Assembly (NCBI RefSeq): GCF_023195895.1 | Contig: NZ_JALPRK010000001.1 | Coordinates: 124,001 to 188,000 of the forward strand | Source: Paenibacillus mellifer | Lineage (GTDB): Bacteria > Bacillota > Bacilli > Paenibacillales > Paenibacillaceae | Length of the DNA: 64,000 nt | Reading direction: 5' to 3' | Part shown: piece after piece, positions 27,780 to 35,829 of the stretch | Layout: each line of letters opens with the position of its first letter | Numbering within the stretch: the stretch's first letter is position 1 | Program-made: the position numbers and the translations under genes | The notes under the pieces: generated by a model | The model's database searches: none | What the model was told of the DNA's origin: nothing | The model's input: the letters and a program-made list of their open reading frames with translations, nothing else

Positions 27780-28099
27780 TTGAATTGGATGTGGGGATAC
27801 TTTTTTTTTACAAGATCTCGAAGTATCGCGATCTCCAGTTCTTTCTCGCCAAGGAGTTTCGCTGCCTGTTCATATTTCTGCTCCCACTCTTGAGCTGTCT
27901 GTGGATCATTAAGATGCTTTATGTCCTTTTTCTTACCCACGTTTATCTCCACCTCATCCCTATATTGTTTCACCCACTTGTACAAGGAATAGGGGGAGAT
28001 TCCATGTTTACGAGCAGTTAAAGCCACATTCCCCCGGTCCAGTGCTTCCTCGACGACCTGTATTCTTAATTCGTCGAACTTGCTGTGCTGAACTCTCAT
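27758..28099 (-). CDS. IS3-family OrfA (helix-turn-helix)
   Basis: 113-aa DNA-binding subunit. The helix-turn-helix is VALTARKHGISPYSLYKWVKQY, followed by a heptad-like coiled coil (AQEWEQKYEQAAKLLGEKEL). It overlaps orfB by 22 bp. A run of nine A and one G (minus strand, 27809-27800) lies at codons reading LVKKK and is the expected -1 slip site. Confidence 0.9.
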   Translation of the reverse strand: MRVQHSKFDELRIQVVEEALDRGNVALTARKHGISPYSLYKWVKQYRDEVEINVGKKKDIKHLNDPQTAQEWEQKYEQAAKLLGEKELEIAILRDLVKKKYPHIQFKWPENGS

Positions 28100-28174
28100 A
28101 CGGACTACCTCCAGCTATATTTATTGTATATTGTTTAGCCTGAAAGTGTCCAAAGTGATTAGGGGGCTTTATAC

Positions 28175-28250
28175 AAATGTTGCACTAAGTGCAACATTTT
28201 ATGGTTTAGGGTGTCAAGTGAGCCCGAAATGTTGCAGGAATTGCAACATT
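28175..28250. repeat. TGTTGCA hairpin array, right part (split by the IS)
   Basis: Palindromes at 28175-28199 and 28227-28250 (52-bp period), with AAATGTTGCA/TGCAACATTT arms. Together with 26691-26767 they formed one array before the IS inserted. Confidence 0.7.
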
Positions 28251-28291
28251 GGCTTGCTATCACCCGCAGCGCACAATACCGGCTAGTCAAA

Positions 28292-28357
28292 AAAGTCGTT
28301 TCCCGCTATCGATCGGAAGATCGTAGCATGGAACCCAGTGGAGTTCGACCTTATAAT
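28292..28357 (+). promoter_or_regulatory. Promoter of the alpha-galactosidase operon with regulon site 4
   Basis: The site at 28292-28331 begins AAAGTCGTTTCCC and ends CATGG; its right half is more diverged. TATAAT is at 28352-28357, 60 bp from the first base, the same distance as at 24814. The -35 position (TGGAAC) is poor. Confidence 0.65.
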
Positions 28358-28390
28358 GAGGGCGAATAGGCGGAGAAGGAGTGGAGTGGG

Positions 28391-30460
28391 ATGACAACAA
28401 ACGGCCATATAACGGAAAAAGTACGCTTTTGGGCGGAATCGGATACACAATTGCATTTGGATAACGGGCTTGCGCGATTAACCTATGATCTGGCTGGCGG
28501 CGAATTCGCCTTTAGCTGCTGCGGCGCATTTAGCTGGAGCGGGATCCATAGCGCATTCCGGTGGCAGGGCCGGGAATACCATACCGGCATGTACGAGAGT
28601 CATCAGGCGTACGGGGAGCCGAATGAGCTGAACGATCGCTTTGGGCAAGGCGTAAAGGTGGTAATTCGGCATGAAAAACCGGGTCTTCCGGAGGTGGAGC
28701 AGCAATTTTACCTTTATGAGCAGCAGCCGTTCTTTTTGATACGGGTCGTTGTGGCCGGCGAAGACAAGTTGAAGCTGAACCGGATTGCGGTGATGAAGTC
28801 AGCTAAGCTGGAGATCAAAAAAGACTCTGGTAACGGGCTGTTCGGGGGGGACCAGCTGCATGCCCTTCGCATCCCTTACGATAACGATAAATGGGTACGC
28901 TACATCGCCAAGGCGCTGCCCTGGGAGACGGAGAGTTACGAAGCGACGGCGTTGTTCTATCCAGGGAGTCGGCGGGGCTTCGTGACGGGCTCGGTGTCCC
29001 ATGACGTGTGGAAGACAGGCATCCGTATCCGCAGCGAACAAGCCGGCAAACTGGACGAGTTCGAGCTGTATGCCGGGGCGACCAGCGAGATGACGCGCGA
29101 TACGCAGCCGCACGGTTACGTTCAGGGCCCCCGGGTCCAATCCCCGCTCGTATTCGCCGGGTATTACGACGACTACCGCGAGGGGTTGGAGGCGTACGGC
29201 CGAGCCAACGCGGCGGTCGAACCACCGCTGAAATGGGAGGGCGGCGTGCCATTCGGCTGGAACAGCTGGTCGGCGGCAATGAGCACGCTCGATTACGAGT
29301 TGTATACCTCGACGAGCGATTTTTTGAAACGCGAGGTACAGCCGCTGGGTTTTGAGAGCGATGGCACGCTCTATATCAATTTTGACGCTTTCTGGGACCG
29401 GCTGACGGCGGAGGAAATGGCTGACGCACTGCGTCGGGTGCGGGAGAACGGGCACAAGCCGGGCACGTATTGGACGCCGTTTGCGTTCTGGGGCGGACCG
29501 GAGCAATTTCGCCGGAAAGTGGAGGGCACGGACGGCAAGTATACGTACGGCGAGATCTTGCTCCGCGACCCGCAGGGGGAGATTGTCGCCGACATCGCCG
29601 GCGGCCTGGCGATTGACCCGACGCATCCCGGGGCTTTGCAGCGGATCGATTGGTTTACAGAGAAGGTGATCCGCGAGGGCTTCGAATACATCAAACTGGA
29701 CTTCATGGCGCATGGGGCGCTGGAAGGACAGCATTTTGATCCGGCCATCACAACGGGGATTGCCGCTTATCACTACGGCTTATCTTATCTGGCGGCGAAG
29801 CTGTCGCCGGAGGCGGCGGGACGACCGTTTTTCATCAATCTGTCGATCGCACCGCTCTTCCCGTATGCCTTTGCCCATAGTCGCCGTATCTCCTGCGATG
29901 TATTTGGGCAGATCGGCGATACCGAATATTTGTTAAATTCGCTGACTTATGGCTGGTGGATGAACGACTGCCTGTATCGTTTCAACGACCCGGACCACAC
30001 GGTGCTGTACAAAAGCTTCAATCAGGAAGAGACCGACTGGCACGAAGGGCGGAGCCGGCTGACGGCGTCGGTCATTGCCGGAACGCTGCTGCTGCTTGGC
30101 GACGACTTCCGCAAGGAAGGTGCTGCGGAGCGCGCCAAGGCCTGGCTCGGGAATCGCGCGGTGATGGACGTCGCCCGCTTGGGACGGACGTTCCGGCCGC
30201 TCGAGTGGGGCTTCGGCGACCGGGCGTCTGATGTGTTCGTGCTGGATGCTCCCGGCGATGTGCTGTATATTGCGGTGTTTAATTTCGATGGGACGACAGC
30301 AGCACGGATGACGGTATCTCTGGAGCGGGCAGGGCTTGATCCAAACGCGCGATACCAGGTGGTTGATTTGTGGGAAGGCACGGAGCAGGAAACCGTAGGC
30401 GAACTGGTCGTAGACCTGGAGCCGGCGGAAGCCAAAATAATTAAACTCAGCGGACGGTGA
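28391..30460 (+). CDS. Intracellular clan GH-D (alpha-galactosidase-like) enzyme
   Basis: 689-aa protein without a signal peptide. The N-terminal beta-sandwich runs to about 280; the TIM barrel follows, with predicted nucleophile Asp437 in YIKLDFMAHG and acid/base Asp503 in RRISCDVFG. It is a paralogue of the secreted 1037-aa enzyme (shared LGFLxYYDDYxxGLE-like and IAPLFPYAFAHSRR motifs) and clearly distinct from the GH36 enzyme 7 bp downstream. ATG 28391 follows AAGGAG. Two different galactosidase-like enzymes in one operon suggest different linkages or chain lengths of one substrate family. Confidence 0.82.
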   Translation: MTTNGHITEKVRFWAESDTQLHLDNGLARLTYDLAGGEFAFSCCGAFSWSGIHSAFRWQGREYHTGMYESHQAYGEPNELNDRFGQGVKVVIRHEKPGLPEVEQQFYLYEQQPFFLIRVVVAGEDKLKLNRIAVMKSAKLEIKKDSGNGLFGGDQLHALRIPYDNDKWVRYIAKALPWETESYEATALFYPGSRRGFVTGSVSHDVWKTGIRIRSEQAGKLDEFELYAGATSEMTRDTQPHGYVQGPRVQSPLVFAGYYDDYREGLEAYGRANAAVEPPLKWEGGVPFGWNSWSAAMSTLDYELYTSTSDFLKREVQPLGFESDGTLYINFDAFWDRLTAEEMADALRRVRENGHKPGTYWTPFAFWGGPEQFRRKVEGTDGKYTYGEILLRDPQGEIVADIAGGLAIDPTHPGALQRIDWFTEKVIREGFEYIKLDFMAHGALEGQHFDPAITTGIAAYHYGLSYLAAKLSPEAAGRPFFINLSIAPLFPYAFAHSRRISCDVFGQIGDTEYLLNSLTYGWWMNDCLYRFNDPDHTVLYKSFNQEETDWHEGRSRLTASVIAGTLLLLGDDFRKEGAAERAKAWLGNRAVMDVARLGRTFRPLEWGFGDRASDVFVLDAPGDVLYIAVFNFDGTTAARMTVSLERAGLDPNARYQVVDLWEGTEQETVGELVVDLEPAEAKIIKLSGR

Positions 30461-30467
30461 TCAGAAC

Positions 30468-32576
30468 ATGGCGATTTGGGTCAATGAACAAAACCAATTA
30501 TTCGCGTTACAAACGAACGGCAGCTCCTATGTGTTTGGCTTAAACGAGAAAGGGCGGCTCCAGCATTTGTACTGGGGGGCGCCTATTGATCCGGCGGAGG
30601 TGCTGCCGCTGCTCGGGACATGGGGGCACAGCTCCTTCGACGCGGAGATCGAACGGGAAGCGGAGGAGTACAGCTTCTGGGGCGGCGTCGGGTATGTCGA
30701 GCCTTTGCTGAAAGTGACTTGGCCCGACGGAGTGCGCGATTTCTGCCCGCAATATACCGGGTATCTGGTGGATCAGGAGAGCGGGAAAGAAACGCTGACA
30801 CTAACGTTTCGAGACGAAGTGTACCCGTTTGAAGTCCGCTTGAGCTACGCGGCCATCTCCGAACATGACGTGCTGGAACGATCCGTTAGTCTCGTGAATT
30901 TAGGCGACGAGCCGGTGCTGCTGGAGACGATCCAATCGGCGGCTTGGACAATGCCGGTGCTGCGGGACTACCGGTTCACGCATGTGACTGGCAAATGGGC
31001 AGGCGAATTTCAACTGCGCCGCACTTTCTTGTCCGAAGGTAAAAAGATGCTGGAATCGCGTCGCGGCTTTACCGACGGCCATGCCAATCCATGGTTTGCC
31101 GTCGAAGACGGGACGGCGACGGAGGAACGGGGTGACGTCTGGTTTGGGGCGTTGGCGTGGAGCGGTAACTGGAAAATCGTCGCGGAGCAAACCGCGTTTG
31201 GTCACGTTCGCGTGACCGGCGGCATCCACGATTTTGACAGCACATGGCTGCTTGGCCCCGGCGAGACGTTTGCTGCGCCGAAGTTTGTCGGCGGTTACAG
31301 CGCTGCCGGGTTCGGCGGGATGAGCCGCAAGCTGCATCGCTATCAGCATGATTACGTGCTGCCGAGCCGGGAGCCGCGCAAGGTGCTGTACAACTCGTGG
31401 GAAGCGACGTACTTCGATGTGAACGCGCAGGACCAAATGGACCTGGCGGAGCGCGCGGCCAAACTGGGTGTCGAGCTGTTCGTCGTTGACGACGGCTGGT
31501 TTGGGGCGCGTAACCACGATCGCGCCGGGCTCGGCGACTGGGTCGTCAACCGGGAGAAGTTCCCGAACGGGCTAAGCGAGCTGATCGATCGGGTGCATGA
31601 GCTGGGCATGGAGTTCGGGATCTGGGTGGAGCCCGAGGCGGTGAACCCGGACAGCGACTTGTATCGGAGCCATCCGGATTGGGTGTATCATTTTCCGACC
31701 CGAGGCCGGGCGGAGCTGCGCAATCAGTTGCTTCTAAACCTCTCCAAACCGGAGGTCAAAAGCTACATTCTCGAGTTCATGACCGATCTGCTTAGCCAGC
31801 ATCAGATCAAGTTCATCAAATGGGACATGAACCGGACGGTGACGGAGCCGGGGTTGAAGGACCATCCGCTGAAACGCCAGAAGGAAATTTGGATTCGCCA
31901 TGTGCAGAGCCTGTATGAGATCTGGGCCGAGCTGCGCCGGCGTTTCCCGCATGTGGAATTCGAGACCTGCGCAGGCGGCGGATCACGGATCGACCTTGGC
32001 ATCTTCCGGTATGCCGACCAGGCTTGGCCCAGCGATAACACCGATGCGTTTGACCGGCTGAGCATCCAGGAGGGCTTCTCCTATGTATACGCGCCGAAGA
32101 TGATGACCTGCTGGGTGACCGAGTCGCCCACCGGGATGAACCGCCGCGTCCTGTCGCTGCCGTACCGGTTCCACAGCGCGATGATGGGGACGCTGGGCAT
32201 CGGCGCGAACCTGAACCATTGGAGTGACGCGGAGCTCGAAGAGGCCGCCGGGTTCGTCCGGCAGTACAAAGCGATCCGCCCGCTGGTACAGTTCGGCGAC
32301 CAGTACCGGCTGGATACGCTGGCCCACCGGGGCGTAATCGCAGTCCAGTACGTGGATCAGGCGTACGGTGACAGCGTGCTGCTGGCGTTCCTGCACTCGC
32401 AGCGGCTGGGTGACCGCCTGCCTCGCTTGCGTCTGCAAGGCCTCGCGCCGGATAAATCCTACGTGATCGAAGGACAGCCCGGCACCCGGAGCGGTCGGAG
32501 CCTAATGCGAATCGGCCTAGAGCTCCCGCTGCGCGGCGACTTCGACAGCGTGTTGTACCGGATTCGCGAAGCGTAG
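30468..32576 (+). CDS. Alpha-galactosidase, GH36
   Basis: 702-aa cytoplasmic alpha-galactosidase of the bacterial GH36 type (usually about 730 aa), hydrolysing raffinose-family sugars or melibiose. The beta-sandwich spans 1 to about 300. In the barrel: LFVVDDGWFGARN, nucleophile Asp453 in FIKWDMNR, substrate motif ETCAGGGSRID and acid/base Asp523 in WPSDNTDAFDR. It starts 7 bp after the preceding gene and ends at a terminator. Imported oligosaccharides from the Lpl-type transporter would be its substrate. Confidence 0.95.
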   Translation: MAIWVNEQNQLFALQTNGSSYVFGLNEKGRLQHLYWGAPIDPAEVLPLLGTWGHSSFDAEIEREAEEYSFWGGVGYVEPLLKVTWPDGVRDFCPQYTGYLVDQESGKETLTLTFRDEVYPFEVRLSYAAISEHDVLERSVSLVNLGDEPVLLETIQSAAWTMPVLRDYRFTHVTGKWAGEFQLRRTFLSEGKKMLESRRGFTDGHANPWFAVEDGTATEERGDVWFGALAWSGNWKIVAEQTAFGHVRVTGGIHDFDSTWLLGPGETFAAPKFVGGYSAAGFGGMSRKLHRYQHDYVLPSREPRKVLYNSWEATYFDVNAQDQMDLAERAAKLGVELFVVDDGWFGARNHDRAGLGDWVVNREKFPNGLSELIDRVHELGMEFGIWVEPEAVNPDSDLYRSHPDWVYHFPTRGRAELRNQLLLNLSKPEVKSYILEFMTDLLSQHQIKFIKWDMNRTVTEPGLKDHPLKRQKEIWIRHVQSLYEIWAELRRRFPHVEFETCAGGGSRIDLGIFRYADQAWPSDNTDAFDRLSIQEGFSYVYAPKMMTCWVTESPTGMNRRVLSLPYRFHSAMMGTLGIGANLNHWSDAELEEAAGFVRQYKAIRPLVQFGDQYRLDTLAHRGVIAVQYVDQAYGDSVLLAFLHSQRLGDRLPRLRLQGLAPDKSYVIEGQPGTRSGRSLMRIGLELPLRGDFDSVLYRIREA

Positions 32577-32602
32577 CGCGCGCGTACATGAACGATCACC
32601 CC

Positions 32603-32635
32603 AAACCCCAGCCCATAAAGGTTGGGGTTTCTTTA
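32603..32635 (+). terminator. Rho-independent terminator after the galactosidase operon
   Basis: AAACCCCA pairs with TGGGGTTT around a 12-nt loop, followed by CTTTA. Confidence 0.75.
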
Positions 32636-32644
32636 CGTTCCTGT

Positions 32645-32848
32645 TTAGCGGTAAAAAAGTCCCTTATTTCCGATGACGCCATGGAATTCGAAGAGATCGG
32701 GGACTTTTATGGCGTTATTTTGCGATGATGGCCGTCAAATGGTCGAGATCCGACCTAAAGCCGGAGAATAACGCCCTTTATGGTCGTTATTTTCTACATT
32801 TCAGCGTGTTGAACTCAAGTAACGGTAAAAAGTTCCGCTATTTCAAAT
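32645..32848. repeat. Second AAATAAGG/AATAACG-type hairpin array
   Basis: Within the 427-bp gap before the exporter genes lie palindromic units related to those at 11.04-11.24 kb: GCGG-TAAAAAAGT-CCCTTATTT (from 32648), ATGACGCCAT paired with ATGGCGTTAT, GAATAACG...CGTTATTTTC (32767-32796) and GTAACGG-TAAAAAGTT-CCGCTATTT (32818-32846). The last two are 51 bp apart. The rest of the gap (32850-32990) shows no gene. Confidence 0.6.
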
Positions 32849-33003
32849 CGACCCACATGTCAGGAAAAATTTCCTTGCCACACCCGAGTAATTGCGGTAT
32901 GCTAGTGACCTTCTTTCCTATATTCGCCTTGACTGAAGTGGACGGGATATCCGTCCGGGAGAGCGACACGATTCGCTCTAAACATGCTTATCGGAGGTGT
33001 CAA

Positions 33004-33792
33004 ATGTTTAACCCTGGGCTTTATTTCACCTTGGCTTCCAAAGCCTACGCCCGCAATGTGCAGTACCGCGGAGCCCACCTGGTGCATAATATCGCAAGCG
33101 CCATGTTCGGCTTCATGTACGCGTGCATCTGGATTGGGCTTGGCCGGGACCACTCGCTGGGTACCTACGGAACGCAAGGCATGGTCGCTTACATCGCCTT
33201 CACGCAATCCGCCCTCTGGGTCACCAGCTTCATCACGAACGGACTGGGTATTCCGCAATCCGTCAGGACCGGGCAAATCGCCCTGGATCTGATGCGGCCC
33301 ATTCACCTGTTCACCCACATGATGTCCAAGGAATGGGGGCAAATCGCCTACCAGCTCGTGTACAAATCCATTCCGATTTATCTCCTGTATTTTTTCGTCT
33401 TCTCCCTACCGGTTCCGGGAGATGGAGCCGCCGTTCTGTTCACCGCCGCCGGCTTGCTTGGAGCCTCCTACTTATCCATTTGTATCAACTATCTCATCGG
33501 GGTCAGTGCGTTATGGACTACCGAGTCTTCCTGGCTGTATTGGGGTCATCATGCGTTGGTCAATTTGCTCGCCGGCTTTTTTATCCCGCTCGAGTGGCTA
33601 CCCGGTTGGCTCGAATCTTTCGCGTGGTTCACGCCATACCCTTATTTGCTGTATGTGCCGACAACCCTATATCTCGGAAATGGAGACGTCTTCGCATTAG
33701 GGGGGACGGTATTTTGGTGCGCCCTAATGACGTTGCTATGCCTCCTCGCAACCCGGATGATGCGGCGAAAGGTGGAGGTGCAAGGGGGATGA
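33004..33792 (+). CDS. ABC-2 type exporter permease subunit 1
   Basis: 262-aa membrane protein with six predicted helices, of the ABC-2-type uncharacterised permease group that occurs as a permease-permease-ATPase trio. The open frame extends upstream to 32725 through the hairpin array, but CGGAGGTG (32992-32999) places the start at ATG 33004 (MFNPGLYFTLASKAYARN). The stop overlaps the next start (ATGA). Substrate unknown; relatives export drugs, lipids or polysaccharide precursors. Confidence 0.85.
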   Translation: MFNPGLYFTLASKAYARNVQYRGAHLVHNIASAMFGFMYACIWIGLGRDHSLGTYGTQGMVAYIAFTQSALWVTSFITNGLGIPQSVRTGQIALDLMRPIHLFTHMMSKEWGQIAYQLVYKSIPIYLLYFFVFSLPVPGDGAAVLFTAAGLLGASYLSICINYLIGVSALWTTESSWLYWGHHALVNLLAGFFIPLEWLPGWLESFAWFTPYPYLLYVPTTLYLGNGDVFALGGTVFWCALMTLLCLLATRMMRRKVEVQGG

Positions 33793-34598
33793 ACTTGGCA
33801 AAATTGCGCTCCTGGCTAAGACTCTACGGGCTGCTCGTGCGCACGACGATTCGCAGCCGGATGCAATACAAATTTAACTTTGTGGTGGGTACCTTGCTGG
33901 CTGCACTGGTTCAAATCTCCGAATTTCTGATGGTGGCGATCGTATTGGATCGGTTTGGTGCGATCCGGGGGTGGTCGGTGCACGAGATTGGGTATCTGTT
34001 TGCGGTGATGACGTTATCGAAGACGATCTACCGAACGTTTGCCGACGAAGTACACCATCTGGAAAAATACCTTGTCGGCGGCGAACTCGACCAGTTGCTG
34101 ACCCGGCCGATGCCGGTGCTGTTGGCGCTGATGCCGCAGAAGTTCCGGCTTATGCCCGCCGAGCTGCTGCAGGGCGGGTTCATCCTGAGCTGGGCGCTGG
34201 GATCGATGATGCGCACCGGACAAGTCGGCTGGACTGCCGTAATCGCGACGTTGTTCATCATCCTGACGGGGGCGGTCATTCTGTTCTCGATCGGATTGGC
34301 CACCGCAACGTTGGGTTTCTGGACAACCCGGATCGTCGAGCTCCAGAACATCACGGAAGATGCGGCCCGCACCGCAGCGCAATATCCACTGACCTTGTAT
34401 CCAAAGTGGATGTCTTCGCTGCTGCTGTTCGCCATCCCGGTTGGATTTGTCAATTACATGCCGTCGCTGTATCTGTTGCGCGGTGAGGTGGGACCGTGGG
34501 TGCTCGCCGTAACGGCGGGGGTTGCTGTCATCTGCATATTCGCGAGCCTGCGGTTTTGGCGGTATGGCATTACCAAATACCAGAGTACGGGAAGCTAA
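33789..34598 (+). CDS. ABC-2 type exporter permease subunit 2
   Basis: 269-aa permease with six helices. The frame is open from 33123 but the real start is ATG 33789, coupled to the previous stop. The N-terminal amphipathic segment LRSWLRLYGLLVRTTIRSRMQYK precedes TM1, and a conserved HHLEKYLVGGELDQLLTRPM cytoplasmic loop is typical of this permease group. It is followed 14 bp later by the ATPase. Confidence 0.85.
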   Translation: MNLAKLRSWLRLYGLLVRTTIRSRMQYKFNFVVGTLLAALVQISEFLMVAIVLDRFGAIRGWSVHEIGYLFAVMTLSKTIYRTFADEVHHLEKYLVGGELDQLLTRPMPVLLALMPQKFRLMPAELLQGGFILSWALGSMMRTGQVGWTAVIATLFIILTGAVILFSIGLATATLGFWTTRIVELQNITEDAARTAAQYPLTLYPKWMSSLLLFAIPVGFVNYMPSLYLLRGEVGPWVLAVTAGVAVICIFASLRFWRYGITKYQSTGS

Positions 34599-34612
34599 GG
34601 AGGAACGAGACG

Positions 34613-35599
34613 ATGATGATCGAAGCCCACAACTTAACGAAGGATTTCAAAACGCCTGTGGTACGAGAGGGGAGGTTTTCCGGACTTCGTACGTTATTTT
34701 CGCGAGAATACCGGTTGAAGGAGGCCGTGCGCGACATTAGCTTTCAGGTCGAGCGGGGGGAGTTCGTCGGATACATCGGGCCGAACGGAGCCGGCAAATC
34801 GACGACGATCAAAATGCTCACCGGCATCCTCCACCCGACCTCTGGCGAGGTGCGGGTTGGCGGTGTTAATCCGCACCGGGACCGGCGGCAGGCAGTGCGT
34901 CAGCTTGGCGTGGTATTCGGGCAGCGCAGTCAGCTTTGGTGGGATTTACCAGTGAAGGACTCCTACGATATCCTGGCGGAGATGTACGGCGTCAGCGGAG
35001 CCGAGAAGACGCAGCGATTAGATCAATTCGCTGAGCTGCTGGACCTGCGCGAATTCTGGTTAACCCCGGTCCGCAAACTGTCCCTGGGTCAACGGATGCG
35101 GGCCGACATCGCGGCGGCGATGCTGCATGACCCGGACCTGTTGTTCCTGGACGAGCCAACGATTGGTCTCGATGTGCATGCGAAGCGGAATATCCGGCAG
35201 TTTTTGAGCCAGCTTAACCGGGATTTCGGCAAAACGATCCTGCTCACGACCCACGACATGGACGATATTGAGCAGCTCTGCAGCCGTGTAATGGTCATCG
35301 ATCAAGGTCAGTTGACCTACGACGGCACAATTCCCACGCTGCGGGAACAAATCGGTTTGCCGACAGAGATTCGCGTTAAGTTCCGCGGTCCCTTCCGGGT
35401 TCCTGAGGAAACCGAGGTGGAGAGGTTGCCGTATCGGGTGACAGGCATTGAAGACGACACGGTGGTTGTCGAGGCGAACCGCCATGAGATCGGGACAATG
35501 GAGATCATCCGGGCGCTTAGCGAATGGGGCGACATCGATGACGTCGATATGGCGGAGCCGGCGTTTGAAGAGGTGATCCGCAGCTTTTCGGCTTCCTAA
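34613..35599 (+). CDS. ABC exporter ATP-binding protein
   Basis: 328-aa ATPase of the NatA/YhaQ-like exporter group. Walker A is GPNGAGKS, the signature LSLGQRMRAD (an LSxGQ variant), Walker B DLLFLDEPTIGLD and the H-loop TTHDMDD. A C-terminal extension of about 80 residues (FRGPFRVPEETEVERL onward) follows the nucleotide-binding domain. AAGGAGG (34597-34603) sets the start at ATG 34613 or 34616; an earlier open frame from 34496 overlaps the permease. It energises the two permeases upstream. Confidence 0.93.
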   Translation: MMIEAHNLTKDFKTPVVREGRFSGLRTLFSREYRLKEAVRDISFQVERGEFVGYIGPNGAGKSTTIKMLTGILHPTSGEVRVGGVNPHRDRRQAVRQLGVVFGQRSQLWWDLPVKDSYDILAEMYGVSGAEKTQRLDQFAELLDLREFWLTPVRKLSLGQRMRADIAAAMLHDPDLLFLDEPTIGLDVHAKRNIRQFLSQLNRDFGKTILLTTHDMDDIEQLCSRVMVIDQGQLTYDGTIPTLREQIGLPTEIRVKFRGPFRVPEETEVERLPYRVTGIEDDTVVVEANRHEIGTMEIIRALSEWGDIDDVDMAEPAFEEVIRSFSAS

Positions 35600-35648
35600 C
35601 GGTGGTGTGGTTGTTTTTTTGATGCGCGATAGGCTATTTTATAGGTAA

Positions 35649-35759
35649 CTTATCTGGAATGTTGATCAGGAATACCTTTTCTCGGCGGCACAACAAGAGG
35701 ATTCGGAATTATCAGAAAAACTGAAACAAGTATGGGAGCAGGTCATTGCACCTTCTTAG
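35649..35759 (+). pseudogene. Possible 3' remnant of a coding sequence
   Basis: An open stretch of 36 codons ends in TAG at 35757-35759 and encodes a plausible amphipathic C-terminus (QEDSELSEKLKQVWEQVIAP). It has no start codon or ribosome site and a stop just upstream. It may be the tail of a decayed gene; I cannot name the parent. It could also be chance. Confidence 0.25.
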
Positions 35760-35770
35760 TTAAAAAAGAA

Positions 35771-35814
35771 TCAGCCCCAAGCGGCAACAACCGCTTGGGG
35801 CTGATCTGTTTTTG
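35771..35814. terminator. Bidirectional terminator between exporter and protease
   Basis: TCAGCCCCAAGCGG and CCGCTTGGGGCTGA form a perfect 14-bp stem with a 6-nt loop. T-rich sequence lies on both sides (TTTTT at 35809-35813, and AAAAAA at 35762-35767 serving the minus strand), so it can end both convergent units. Confidence 0.92.
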
Positions 35815-35829
35815 GATCGAGTCCGAAAT

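Larger units (their letters stand above)
26818..28152 (-). mobile_element. IS3-family insertion sequence
   Basis: About 1335 bp with inverted ends TGGACACTTT-AGG (left, from 26818) and TGGACACTTTCAGG (right end read inward from 28152). It carries overlapping orfA and orfB with an A9G slip site. No clear 3-5 bp target duplication is seen. The flanks themselves are inverted (GGGCCCCCGAATA to the left, TTAGGGGGC to the right). Its base composition looks more AT-rich than the neighbours, consistent with acquisition. Both ORFs are intact, so the element may be active. Confidence 0.9.

Noticed and set aside
26817..28153. Target-site duplication of the IS3 element
   Set aside because: I compared 3-5 bp on both sides with several possible end positions and found no matching direct repeat.
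33123..33788. Long N-terminal extension of exporter permease 2
   Set aside because: It is an out-of-frame shadow of permease 1; the coupled ATG at 33789 gives the family's normal length.
35649..35759. Small functional gene after the exporter ATPase
   Set aside because: No start codon or ribosome site; kept only as a low-confidence remnant.
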